DNA of 36,680 nucleotides from an uncultured Caryophanales bacterium (GCA_947648915.1 CANSPQ010000012.1:1-36680), one strand, 5' to 3'. Positions 1 through 7,892 are shown, counted from the stretch's first letter. Notes: a model not told the origin generated them from the sequence alone. A program made the numbers and translations.

Positions 1-1
1 A

Positions 2-85
2 ATAATTAAATTATCATGGCTAGATGGATTTTACACAGAATTTTTTACACACTCAGCATTAGCATTATATTCTTACAATTACTAG
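2..85 (+). CDS. possible 3' end of a + strand gene entering from outside the window (…IIKLSWLDGFYTEFFTHSALALYSYNY*)
   Basis: Open + frame from base 2 to TAG at 83-85 with protein-like composition; convergent with and overlapping the 45..737 ORF. Only 27 codons visible. Confidence 0.3.
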   Translation: MIKLSWLDGFYTEFFTHSALALYSYNY

Positions 86-737
86 AACAAGTTTTTAAAT
101 TTTTTCTTTCAAGTGGATAACACTTAACTGATTCTAAAAATGTAGTTTCAAAAATATCTCTATCAATAATATTAAATAGTTTTTGTAATACAACTCCACT
201 AGGCAGTACTTTGCCATTTATGTCGCACCATAATTTATGACTTTTTCTCCATCCATTATTAGCAGGTGCTTCTCCAACTAATACTATGTCATTATCTTTT
301 CCAATAAATACTGTTGCATCATTAGGAAATTTATCAACTAATTTCTCACAAGATTTACAAGAATATACTTTTTCATCAACTTGTTTTAATAATTTTTTTA
401 TTAATCTTGTTTTTAGTATGTTATATCTATTTTTTGTATCATCAGTTAATATCTTTTCTCTACCTATGATTTGGTAATCTTTATAATCTATTTCATGATT
501 AAACTGACTTGAAGTTAAATCTATAACTTTATTCTCTATTAAATTGAAATAATGACTAATATTATCAACATGAATCTTACAAATATCTCCGCCAAAATAA
601 TCATTAATGATTAGAGATGTTATTGCACACATACCAAAGCATTTATTATTGTCATTCCAATCATCTTGAACTTTAGGATAACATAAATCTTTTGAGTAGC
701 ATTCTAACAATACTTTTTGGATATTTTCAATATTCAC
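45..737 (-). CDS. YunG-like domain fused to N-terminal half of a uracil-DNA glycosylase-superfamily (Fe-S type) domain; C-terminus apparently truncated
   Basis: N-term GMCAITSLIINDYFGGD…SHYFNLI…IDLTSSQF resembles the YunG family; C-term CKSC…IVLVGEAPA…VKCYPLERKNLKTCSSNC resembles family-4-like UDG Fe-S ligands and motif 1; stops before the expected C-terminal HPS-type motif. Confidence 0.65.
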   Translation of the reverse strand: MNIENIQKVLLECYSKDLCYPKVQDDWNDNNKCFGMCAITSLIINDYFGGDICKIHVDNISHYFNLIENKVIDLTSSQFNHEIDYKDYQIIGREKILTDDTKNRYNILKTRLIKKLLKQVDEKVYSCKSCEKLVDKFPNDATVFIGKDNDIVLVGEAPANNGWRKSHKLWCDINGKVLPSGVVLQKLFNIIDRDIFETTFLESVKCYPLERKNLKTCSSNCKNIMLMLSV

Positions 738-790
738 AATAACACCTCATTTCATTAAGTTTTAACTATAAATATTATAACAAATAAATT

Positions 791-1342
791 TTATCGTGTC
801 TTGACCTTCCCATTATTTTTTCTAATTTCTAATTTCCATTTATATTCTTCTAATTCTTTTAAATAATCTCTCTTAAAATAATTTTCATACAACCATCTAA
901 TGCCTTCTTCTTTTACACATATAACACCATCATCTTCAAATGTTATAGGATAGGGAAATACTTTTTTCATCCTATGAAGTGCTACATGAATAGCACTTAT
1001 ATTTTTTCCAAATAAGTAAGGCAAAAATCTTAATGAAAAAGATTGATATTTTTGTCTTTTATCTATTCCTAATTCATTTTCTAAATCAATAATTTTCTTT
1101 TTATAAAATCTTATCTCAGAAGTTAAATAATGTTCTTCTTTGTTAAAATAAACTTCTTTTAACCAATCAACACATTCTTGATTTACATACATTTTTGTTT
1201 TCTTGTCTTTATCTCTTTTTATCCATAAATAATAATCATATTCATGCCTTCGTTTTACATTTCTCATGACTCTACCAAATTGTTTTGTTGTTAATAAAAA
1301 CATCTTTTGAACTTCTTTTCTTTCCATCCATTCTTCACTCAT
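791..1342 (-). CDS. hypothetical protein with an internally duplicated (helical/DNA-binding-like) module
   Basis: ORF; preferred start MSEEWMERKEV at 1342 preceded by AAAGGAG RBS; two related segments (KMYVNQECVDWLKEVYFNKEEHYL… and GVICVKEEGIRWLYENYFKRDYL…). Confidence 0.7.
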   Translation of the reverse strand: MSEEWMERKEVQKMFLLTTKQFGRVMRNVKRRHEYDYYLWIKRDKDKKTKMYVNQECVDWLKEVYFNKEEHYLTSEIRFYKKKIIDLENELGIDKRQKYQSFSLRFLPYLFGKNISAIHVALHRMKKVFPYPITFEDDGVICVKEEGIRWLYENYFKRDYLKELEEYKWKLEIRKNNGKVKTR

Positions 1343-1475
1343 ACAACTTCTCCTTTCAAAATAATAGGGAACGGGTAACGTAATATAGAAATTCAATATA
1401 TCAAGCATGGTGTATACACACCCATCTACTTGTTAGGGATATTCCCTAAGACCCACTAATATAGTCTCCGACAGT

Positions 1476-1667
1476 TTAATTTTTTTCAGTATATTTTTTA
1501 CTAACTTCATTAGATTTTTCAATCATTTCTTTTACTTCTTTTTCATAGTTCTTATTATTAATTAATACTTCTGATAACAAAGAATAAGGAACATCCTTTG
1601 CATTTTCTTTAAAATACTCTAATAATTGTGGCACGACTATTTCAAAGAAATAATTAATAAAACTCAT
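1476..1667 (-). CDS. small hypothetical protein (63 aa, MSFINYFFEIVVPQLLEYF…)
   Basis: ORF following the terminator at 1690-1710; AAAGGAG directly before the ATG at 1667. Confidence 0.45.
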   Translation of the reverse strand: MSFINYFFEIVVPQLLEYFKENAKDVPYSLLSEVLINNKNYEKEVKEMIEKSNEVSKKYTEKN

Positions 1668-1689
1668 CTCCTTTCTAAATTTAGGCAAC

Positions 1690-1710
1690 AAAAAAAGCAC
1701 ATTTCTGTGC
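1690..1710 (-). terminator. intrinsic terminator after XTP/dITP diphosphatase gene
   Basis: Minus strand GCACA-GAAA-TGTGC followed by T7. Confidence 0.75.
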
Positions 1711-1719
1711 CGAAAATCA

Positions 1720-2304
1720 TTATATTTTTTGCAATTTTTTATTATTATCAAAAAAATTTTTTTCAAGAAATTTTACACATTCTTTATCAAAAATATGTCC
1801 TAAACCTTTAAAATCTTCATCTGTCATGTCAGTATAAAATTTTTGTGAAACAGGATCTATAGCCATTACATCGAGAGGATTTCCACGATGATTATTATTA
1901 GAAATCTTTGAAGATAATATAAACTTATCTTCACTTATTTCAGTAGTAAATAGTCCTTGTTCTGTTATTAACGCCAATCCTGTAACATAATAACCCGTAG
2001 TCTTCCCGCCGATAGATTCAATTAATTTCGTATAATATTCTATCATTTCATCATCTGTTAAAACTTTTCCATTAACTCTTCTTACAAATAATCCAGAATC
2101 TCCAGCAATAGTAGGTATTTTTGTTTCTTCATAATATGCTTCTGCTTTTTTGATTGCATTTTCTACAGCTGTTTTTCCATCTTCTATAACATTAACTTTA
2201 ATTCCAAGTTCTTTAGGTGTTATTATTTCGATTGGACTATTTTCTAATCTTCTGCGCATATTATAAACTTTTGAATCATTACTTGTAGCATATAATAACT
2301 TCAT
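1720..2304 (-). CDS. non-canonical purine NTP pyrophosphatase (RdgB/HAM1 family)
   Basis: LLYATSNDSKV N-terminus, AGDSGLFV motif, 194 aa. Confidence 0.85.
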   Translation of the reverse strand: MKLLYATSNDSKVYNMRRRLENSPIEIITPKELGIKVNVIEDGKTAVENAIKKAEAYYEETKIPTIAGDSGLFVRRVNGKVLTDDEMIEYYTKLIESIGGKTTGYYVTGLALITEQGLFTTEISEDKFILSSKISNNNHRGNPLDVMAIDPVSQKFYTDMTDEDFKGLGHIFDKECVKFLEKNFFDNNKKLQKI

Positions 2305-2414
2305 TTAATAACTCCTCTCCTTATTTGAATTTCTAATTGCTTAGTTTTATAAGCATGCCCTGCATTTTCAATTATTTTATATTCAAAGTATTGCAATATT
2401 CATAAATACCTGAT

Positions 2415-3325
2415 TTATATCTTTCTATTATTTTCCACATATTTTATAATTGCATCATACCATTTTTTAAGCGTAATTTACTGGCCTCTTTAGTAAACCA
2501 ACCATATTCACTTGTTACCATTACATTTCCTTCATAAGTACTCAATGGTGTATCAGGAGACTCTAATGCATAACCAAATAATGCATTATTTTTTACTTTT
2601 TCTTCAATTATTTTGGAATTTATTAATTGTTTCCCTGTACCACTAATCAAAATACAGGATTTTTTCATACTATTTAATAATTCATCATTAATTAATTGTT
2701 TGGTTTCATCATTTATTGATAAACAAATAAATATAACATCACAATCTTCAAATAGTTTATCCAACGAAATATAATTATATTTGCATTGTTTTTTTGTCCG
2801 ATTCCAATAATAAACATTCATACCAATTCCAAAACAAATTTCTGCTATTCTTGTTCCAATATTACCTAGCCCAACAATTCCAACTTTTTTATCACTTAAT
2901 TCTATTTGCATCAATTCATTTGTAAATATTTGCCTATTTTCATTTTTTATTTGAAGCGGAATTTTATTTGCCAAAGCGAACATGTACATTACTAAATATT
3001 CTGCAACACTATTTGATGCATATCTTGGAATGTTTATTACATCAATACTTTTTCTATCACAAAGTTTTAAATCAACATAACTTTTATCAGTTGTTCCTAA
3101 AAAAATTGCTTTTAAATTATCAACATTATTTAAAATATTATTTGGAAAATTCCAACCAGCATAATCAGGATCATACACAATAACTTTTTGCATTGTATCT
3201 TCCATAAGTACTTTATAATTATCATCATTGTTTTCACTCATAAAAATTATATTACCAAAATTAGAAATATTTTTAAGATACTCTGAATTAAATATATTTT
3301 TTTCTGATATAAAATAAATGTTCAT
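2415..3325 (-). CDS. D-isomer-specific 2-hydroxyacid dehydrogenase family protein (annotated ORF stops at 2444; a -1 shift at the A6 run extends it to 2415)
   Basis: VGIVGLGNIGTRIAEICFGIGMNVYYWNR Rossmann motif; IFICLSINDETKQLINDELLNSMKKSCILIS. Alternative C-terminus KKWYDAIIKYVENNRKI* in the -1 frame. Confidence 0.85.
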
Positions 3326-3336
3326 AGTTAGTCACC

Positions 3337-3477
3337 TCAATATAATTTTACCATAGTTTTAGAATTTATTGATGATAAATCGTGTTGATTTTTTTGGGAA
3401 ATAATACCCATATTAATTACATTTGGGGCTCCTTTTGGACCCCACCTATAAAAATTTGTAGTTTGAACAAAATACAT
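3337..3477 (-). CDS. possible 46-aa small ORF (MYFVQTTNFYRWGPKGAPNVINMGIISQKNQHDLSSINSKTMVKLY)
   Basis: ATG-to-TGA ORF just upstream of the dehydrogenase start; no well-spaced RBS. Confidence 0.3.
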   Translation of the reverse strand: MYFVQTTNFYRWGPKGAPNVINMGIISQKNQHDLSSINSKTMVKLY

Positions 3478-3485
3478 ATTATAAA

Positions 3486-3522
3486 CACAAAAAAAATCCT
3501 TTATATTTCAAGGAATTTTTTA
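3486..3522 (-). terminator. likely intrinsic terminator following tRNA-His
   Basis: Minus strand TTCCTT…AAGGA followed by T8. Confidence 0.6.
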
Positions 3523-3532
3523 ATTTTATAAA

Positions 3533-3609
3533 TGGGGCGCGATAAGAGGATCGAACTCTTGCATAACGGAACCACAATCCGCCGTGTTAACCACTTCACC
3601 AATCACGCC
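3533..3609 (-). tRNA. tRNA-His (anticodon GTG), encoded G-1 and CCA
   Basis: Minus strand GGCGTGATTGGTGAAGTGGTTAACACGGCGGATTGTGGTTCCGTTATGCAAGAGTTCGATCCTCTTATCGCGCCCCA; anticodon loop TTGTGGT, T-loop TTCGATC, G-1:C73, acceptor pairs consistent. Confidence 0.95.
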
Positions 3610-3678
3610 GTGTAACATAAGTTACATTTAATATTTTATCATAAATTAAAGAATACGCAAGCCTTTTTTCGCAAAAAC

Positions 3679-4380
3679 TTACGCATCATCCATTTTAAAT
3701 CTGGGGGACACAAGATCCGTTCCCATATTGTTATCAAATAATATGGTTCTGTTCTTTTTATCAAATTGGGAAATACGGTCATAATTGACGATACATGCCC
3801 TATGTGCATATACAAAACGGTTATCCAACATATTTTTTAACTCAATTAACGTTTTATTTACAATAATTTGATTATCGGTTGTTTGAATCGTACACTTACG
3901 GTCTTTATCTCTTATAATATATAGAATGTCTTTTGTCGCAATCGTATGCACAATATTTTGATTCTTAAAACGAATGATATTCTTCATACTTAAATTTTTG
4001 AGCGCTAATGCAATAGTGCCTTCTAATTCCTTTTGATAATTACCACTTTTATCAATGAAATCTAAAAATAGAAATCTGCTTTTTAACATATCTTTCTTAT
4101 ATTTTTCATAATAAGCCGTACAAAAAATAAGCATGCTTTCAATGTCATTGTTACGAATTTCTTTGGCAATATCAATACCCGATTTCCCATTTACTTCAAT
4201 ATCTAAAATATAAATTTTAAGTGCTTTTTTCTGATTCATTATTTTCATAAAATTGGCATCATAATTTTCAAAAGAATATTTTTCGTATGACATATCATTT
4301 CGCATCATAACACGGTCAATTATTTTTTCAACTTCTTCTCTAAATATATCTTTATCATCACATATAATATAATTTATCAT
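3679..4380 (-). CDS. LytTR-family response regulator (AgrA-like), no kinase adjacent
   Basis: Receiver start IICDDKDIFREEVEKII, YILDIEVNGKSGIDIAKEIR; LytTR part NRFVYAHRACIVNYDRI. Confidence 0.85.
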   Translation of the reverse strand: MINYIICDDKDIFREEVEKIIDRVMMRNDMSYEKYSFENYDANFMKIMNQKKALKIYILDIEVNGKSGIDIAKEIRNNDIESMLIFCTAYYEKYKKDMLKSRFLFLDFIDKSGNYQKELEGTIALALKNLSMKNIIRFKNQNIVHTIATKDILYIIRDKDRKCTIQTTDNQIIVNKTLIELKNMLDNRFVYAHRACIVNYDRISQFDKKNRTILFDNNMGTDLVSPRFKMDDA

Positions 4381-4459
4381 ACATCATACAACCCCTAATT
4401 CTATTCTTGTGCGCAAATGGTTATTAATTATTAGAATTTAAAAACCTTTTTGCGTTACC

Positions 4460-4473
4460 TTACAATATTGTAA
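4460..4473. promoter_or_regulatory. 14-bp perfect palindrome TTACAATATTGTAA between divergent regulator and cotJ genes
   Basis: Self-complementary sequence in the divergent intergenic region. Confidence 0.5.
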
Positions 4474-4631
4474 CCCCTTTTTCCAAAATTTTACAGTATG
4501 TTATATGCAAATTTTCAAAATCTGTCTCAATCGTAAAAAATAATGTCTGAACATTAGAATTGTGAAAAATAGTTACATACCCATACCAATTGGTCAAAAA
4601 ACCATATGATAGGGTGAAGGGAGAAATTTTT

Positions 4632-5072
4632 ATGTATAATTACCAAAATAAAAATTTAGATTATTACAATTATTCAAATGATAATTTTAATCAACCACTT
4701 TATACAGAAGATGCAAATGCAAATGCACTTTATGATCCTTATCAAGGATTCATTAGAGGAAATATGTTTCCAAACCTTTATAATGCATATAAACTAAATC
4801 AACCACTTGATATTACGCCAAAGAATGAAAAAGAGCAATTGCTTATGTTCTTAGATGCACTTTCTTTCGCGACTATTGATATGAATTTATATCTAGATTT
4901 ATATCAAAATGACAAAGATATGATTGCACTATTTAATCAATATCGTATGGAGGCCAATAAATTAAGAGCAGAATATGAAAGTAAATATGGTCCTATCTTA
5001 GTGGATAGTGATGCATCAAACGTATATCCTTGGGCTTGGGATAATCGTCCATGGCCATGGGAAAATGAGTAA
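4632..5072 (+). CDS. cotJB: spore coat protein CotJB with an N-terminal CotJA-like segment
   Basis: KEQLLMFLDALSFATIDMNLYLDLYQND…YESKYGPILVDS…WAWDNRPWPWENE is CotJB-like; upstream DPYQGFIRGNMFPNLYNAYKLNQP resembles CotJA. Start chosen at MYNYQNKN with RBS AAGGGAG. Confidence 0.85.
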   Translation: MYNYQNKNLDYYNYSNDNFNQPLYTEDANANALYDPYQGFIRGNMFPNLYNAYKLNQPLDITPKNEKEQLLMFLDALSFATIDMNLYLDLYQNDKDMIALFNQYRMEANKLRAEYESKYGPILVDSDASNVYPWAWDNRPWPWENE

Positions 5073-5084
5073 GGAGGAAATACA

Positions 5085-5651
5085 ATGTGGATTTATAAGA
5101 AAAAATTAGAATATCCAATCAATATCAAAAATAAAGATTTACGTATGGCAAAATATCTAGTAACCCAATATGGGGGTCCTGCTGGGGAATTATCCGCAGC
5201 TTGGCAATATTTGAATCAACGTTATACGATGCCAGATGAAAAGGGAAAGGCCCTATTAACCGATATCGGTACTGAAGAATTAGCCCATGTGGAAATGATC
5301 TCTACTATGATTTATCAATTAACAAGTGGGGCAACTGTAGAGGAAATGGAAGCAGCTGGTCTCGGTTCTAACTATGCACAATATGGAATGGATTTATTTC
5401 CATCAGATTCTTTCGGAAACCCATTTACAATGGCATATATTAAAACAGCAGGGGATCCAATTGCCAATATTGAAAGTGATATGGCAGCTGAACAAAGAGC
5501 GCGTGCTACTTATGAACATTTAATGGATATGACAAATGATCCCGATATTTTAGGACCACTTTCTTTCTTGAGACAAAGAGAAATTATCCATTATCAGAGA
5601 TTTAAAGAACTTCGCAACTACTATTTAGATATGCAAAAGAAAAACTCCTAA
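5085..5651 (+). CDS. cotJC: spore coat protein CotJC (manganese-catalase family)
   Basis: AKYLVTQYGGPAGELSAAWQYLNQRYTMP…LLTDIGTEELAHVEMI…AEQRARATYEHLMD. Confidence 0.95.
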   Translation: MWIYKKKLEYPINIKNKDLRMAKYLVTQYGGPAGELSAAWQYLNQRYTMPDEKGKALLTDIGTEELAHVEMISTMIYQLTSGATVEEMEAAGLGSNYAQYGMDLFPSDSFGNPFTMAYIKTAGDPIANIESDMAAEQRARATYEHLMDMTNDPDILGPLSFLRQREIIHYQRFKELRNYYLDMQKKNS

Positions 5652-5661
5652 GGAGTTTTTT
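5638..5661 (+). terminator. intrinsic terminator overlapping cotJC stop
   Basis: AAAAACTCC-TA-AGGAGTTTTTT; TAA stop lies in the hairpin centre. Confidence 0.8.
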
Positions 5662-5663
5662 CG

Positions 5664-5879
5664 TTATGCAGCTTGGCTGTAGTCGTCGTGATGATTTTGT
5701 GTATAACCATTTTCATGATTGTTACGTTCTGCTTTTTTCTTATCACGGCATTCTTTACATCTTACTGGTTGATTTGTAAATCCTAGTGATTCAAAGTGTC
5801 TTTGTTGACCTGCTTCAAAAACGAATTCTTTACCACAATCTTTACAAACGATAGTAATATCCTCATAAGTCTTTTCCAT
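5664..5879 (-). CDS. small zinc-ribbon domain protein
   Basis: IVCKDCGKEFVFEAGQQRHFESLGFTNQPVRCKECR. Confidence 0.85.
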   Translation of the reverse strand: MEKTYEDITIVCKDCGKEFVFEAGQQRHFESLGFTNQPVRCKECRDKKKAERNNHENGYTQNHHDDYSQAA

Positions 5880-6104
5880 TTTGTTACCTCCTTTTTGATT
5901 TGGATCTTAGAATTATATGTGCTTTCAAAAAGGAAAGTGACAACATAATTTTAAACCAATCTAAATATATCATAATTTGTACAGTTAAGCAAGCAGTTTA
6001 CTATAGATTATGTTGTTTTAGAAACAAATATGACATTTTTTGATTTATTGCGGTTATGAAATTTATATTCACTTTCATATACTATTCTTAAGGAGGATAA
6101 CTTT

Positions 6105-6395
6105 ATGAATTTGATTCCAAATGTGCCTGCCAAAGTATTCTCCTTTAGTGCTGTTATTGTAGGATATTTATTAATTGATGATTTAACTGCAAATGAGCAA
6201 AATGCACTTGGTAACTGGCTGATGTTGGTGGCACAGGTTTTATCTACCAATGCCTACTATAAACAAGTACAAGCAGAACGTGGATTAGATCAAAGCAATA
6301 AAAAATCTCCTTCCCCAGAAGAGACAATCGCAATAATGCAAAGAATGGTGGAAGCAATGCAAAAAGAAATTGACAACATCAAAAAAAGTCTATGA
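6105..6395 (+). CDS. small conserved-looking hypothetical protein (hydrophobic N-terminal segment plus C-terminal helix)
   Basis: RBS AAGGAGG before ATG; MNLIPNVPAKVFSFSAVIVGYLLIDDLTANEQNALGNWLMLVAQVL…. Confidence 0.75.
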   Translation: MNLIPNVPAKVFSFSAVIVGYLLIDDLTANEQNALGNWLMLVAQVLSTNAYYKQVQAERGLDQSNKKSPSPEETIAIMQRMVEAMQKEIDNIKKSL

Positions 6396-6599
6396 AGACT
6401 TCGTGTTGCTATAGAAGACTTGATCTGGTCGTACATTGATAACAGTACAAATTCGAACTGCAGTATCATAAAATAATCTTCTTTTTTTGGTTTCAATTTG
6501 TGAATAAAAAGAAGGTGTAATAGCGAGTTGTTTGGCCATATCATATATCGTAAGTCCCTTCTCTTTTCTTAGAAGTTTCAATTTTTGTGTATTATACAT
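6390..6599 (-). CDS. XRE-family HTH regulator
   Basis: LKLLRKEKGLTIYDMAKQLAITPSFYSQIE HTH. Confidence 0.85.
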   Translation of the reverse strand: MYNTQKLKLLRKEKGLTIYDMAKQLAITPSFYSQIETKKRRLFYDTAVRICTVINVRPDQVFYSNTKSS

Positions 6600-6623
6600 T
6601 TTCTCACCCCTCTTACTATATCA

Positions 6624-6650
6624 AATATTAGACTATTAATCTATAATATT
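6624..6650. promoter_or_regulatory. imperfect dyad AATATTAGA-N7-TCTA(TA)ATATT between divergent XRE genes (candidate operator)
   Basis: Inverted repeat in the divergent promoter region. Confidence 0.4.
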
Positions 6651-6689
6651 TTATTAATTTGTATGAGAAAATTAAAGTGGGTGATGTAA

Positions 6690-6917
6690 ATGACTAGTAA
6701 ACAAACAAATATTTACAATGTGATTGGAAAGAATATCAAAAAGTATAGAAAGAACATGGGTATCACACAGCGCGAATTAGCAGAAAAACTTTTACTCAGT
6801 GATAGTTTCATTGGAAAATTGGAGTCCGTTACTTATCAGACAATTTCCATTGATACCTTGGAACAGATTGCCGCTGTTTTAGAAACTGATATTAAAAATT
6901 TCTTTGATGAAGAATAA
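6690..6917 (+). CDS. XRE-family HTH regulator
   Basis: IGKNIKKYRKNMGITQRELAEKLLLSDSFIGKLE. Confidence 0.9.
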   Translation: MTSKQTNIYNVIGKNIKKYRKNMGITQRELAEKLLLSDSFIGKLESVTYQTISIDTLEQIAAVLETDIKNFFDEE

Positions 6918-6951
6918 AAGTCGAACTAGATGTAAAGCTTCGACTTTTTCT
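6915..6951. terminator. bidirectional intrinsic terminator
   Basis: AAAAGTCGAA…TTCGACTTTTTC; embedded in the 3' end of the 6926..7852 CDS. Confidence 0.75.
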
Positions 6952-7852
6952 TTTGCTCATTATTTTTACTATTACTAATGTAATCCTGTATCACACTTAG
7001 AAATTCATCTTCACTTATAAAACATCCACTTGCTTCAATACAATGATAAGCTTCATAGAAACTACGTAATCCAGTGATGAATGTCTCATAGGAAAATTTT
7101 CCATCTATATAACTTTGTTCTAATTCAATCCGACCTAAAACTCTTTCTATCATACTGTGATGTCTCCATAAAATTGGATATAAATGATATAGTATCATCA
7201 TCGCTTCCTCTTTTAACTGCTGATAATTTGTTTGACGTATTAAATTGATTACCTGAAAATGTTCATAGGAATCATTTTTAGCTAAGTCTCTATCATAAGC
7301 GGATAGTATGACACGAGAAGGTCCTCTTACGATTGAAGTTGGATTTATATACTGATACATACATTTCTGCATCTTATCAGCATCTGAAATGAGTCTATCA
7401 AAACTTGCTATGATCCATTCCCAGTGATATTTCCCTTTTATGTAATCTAGTATAGGGTTCAAATAGATTCCCTTATGATAATTTTTATTATATGCTCTTT
7501 CCATACTGAATTTAAATTGTTCACATTTTCTTTGTAAGTCAACTTTCATGCATTGCAATGCTTTCTCTTGTTTTTCCCTTTGTAATAACTGGTTACATAA
7601 ATTAAGTGATAAAGAAATTTCTATATAAAATAACAAATCAGATTCATCGAGCAAGTTTTTTTGTGAGTGAATTTCATTTACTTCTGTTACTGTTACAATT
7701 TTATTTACATCACATTGCTTTTTATATTCGTAAAGATAAGCTTCTGCTACTCCATAGACAGAGCTGGTTAAAATAATGTTTCCTTTTATGGTTTTTAATC
7801 CTTCTACTACTTGTTGCTTTGATTCCGAGGGAATCTCTTGTGTTGTTTTCAT
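6926..7852 (-). CDS. hypothetical protein, no family recognised
   Basis: Long ORF in operon-like position downstream of typA. Confidence 0.75.
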   Translation of the reverse strand: MKTTQEIPSESKQQVVEGLKTIKGNIILTSSVYGVAEAYLYEYKKQCDVNKIVTVTEVNEIHSQKNLLDESDLLFYIEISLSLNLCNQLLQREKQEKALQCMKVDLQRKCEQFKFSMERAYNKNYHKGIYLNPILDYIKGKYHWEWIIASFDRLISDADKMQKCMYQYINPTSIVRGPSRVILSAYDRDLAKNDSYEHFQVINLIRQTNYQQLKEEAMMILYHLYPILWRHHSMIERVLGRIELEQSYIDGKFSYETFITGLRSFYEAYHCIEASGCFISEDEFLSVIQDYISNSKNNEQKKKSKLYI

Positions 7853-7870
7853 TATATTCTCCTATTCGTT

Positions 7871-7892
7871 AAAAAAAGAAAGACTACTTTCT
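7871..7892 (-). terminator. terminator hairpin overlapping typA stop
   Basis: Minus strand AGAAAG-TAGT-CTTTCT followed by T-run; TAG stop is in the loop. Confidence 0.65.

Noticed and set aside
3533-3609. tRNA-His as an integration site for an island covering the left end
   Set aside because: No integrase gene and no second copy of the tRNA 3' end was found in bases 1-3530; cannot be supported from this window.
6008-6250. 80-aa minus ORF
   Set aside because: Antisense to the 96-aa gene, which has a strong RBS.
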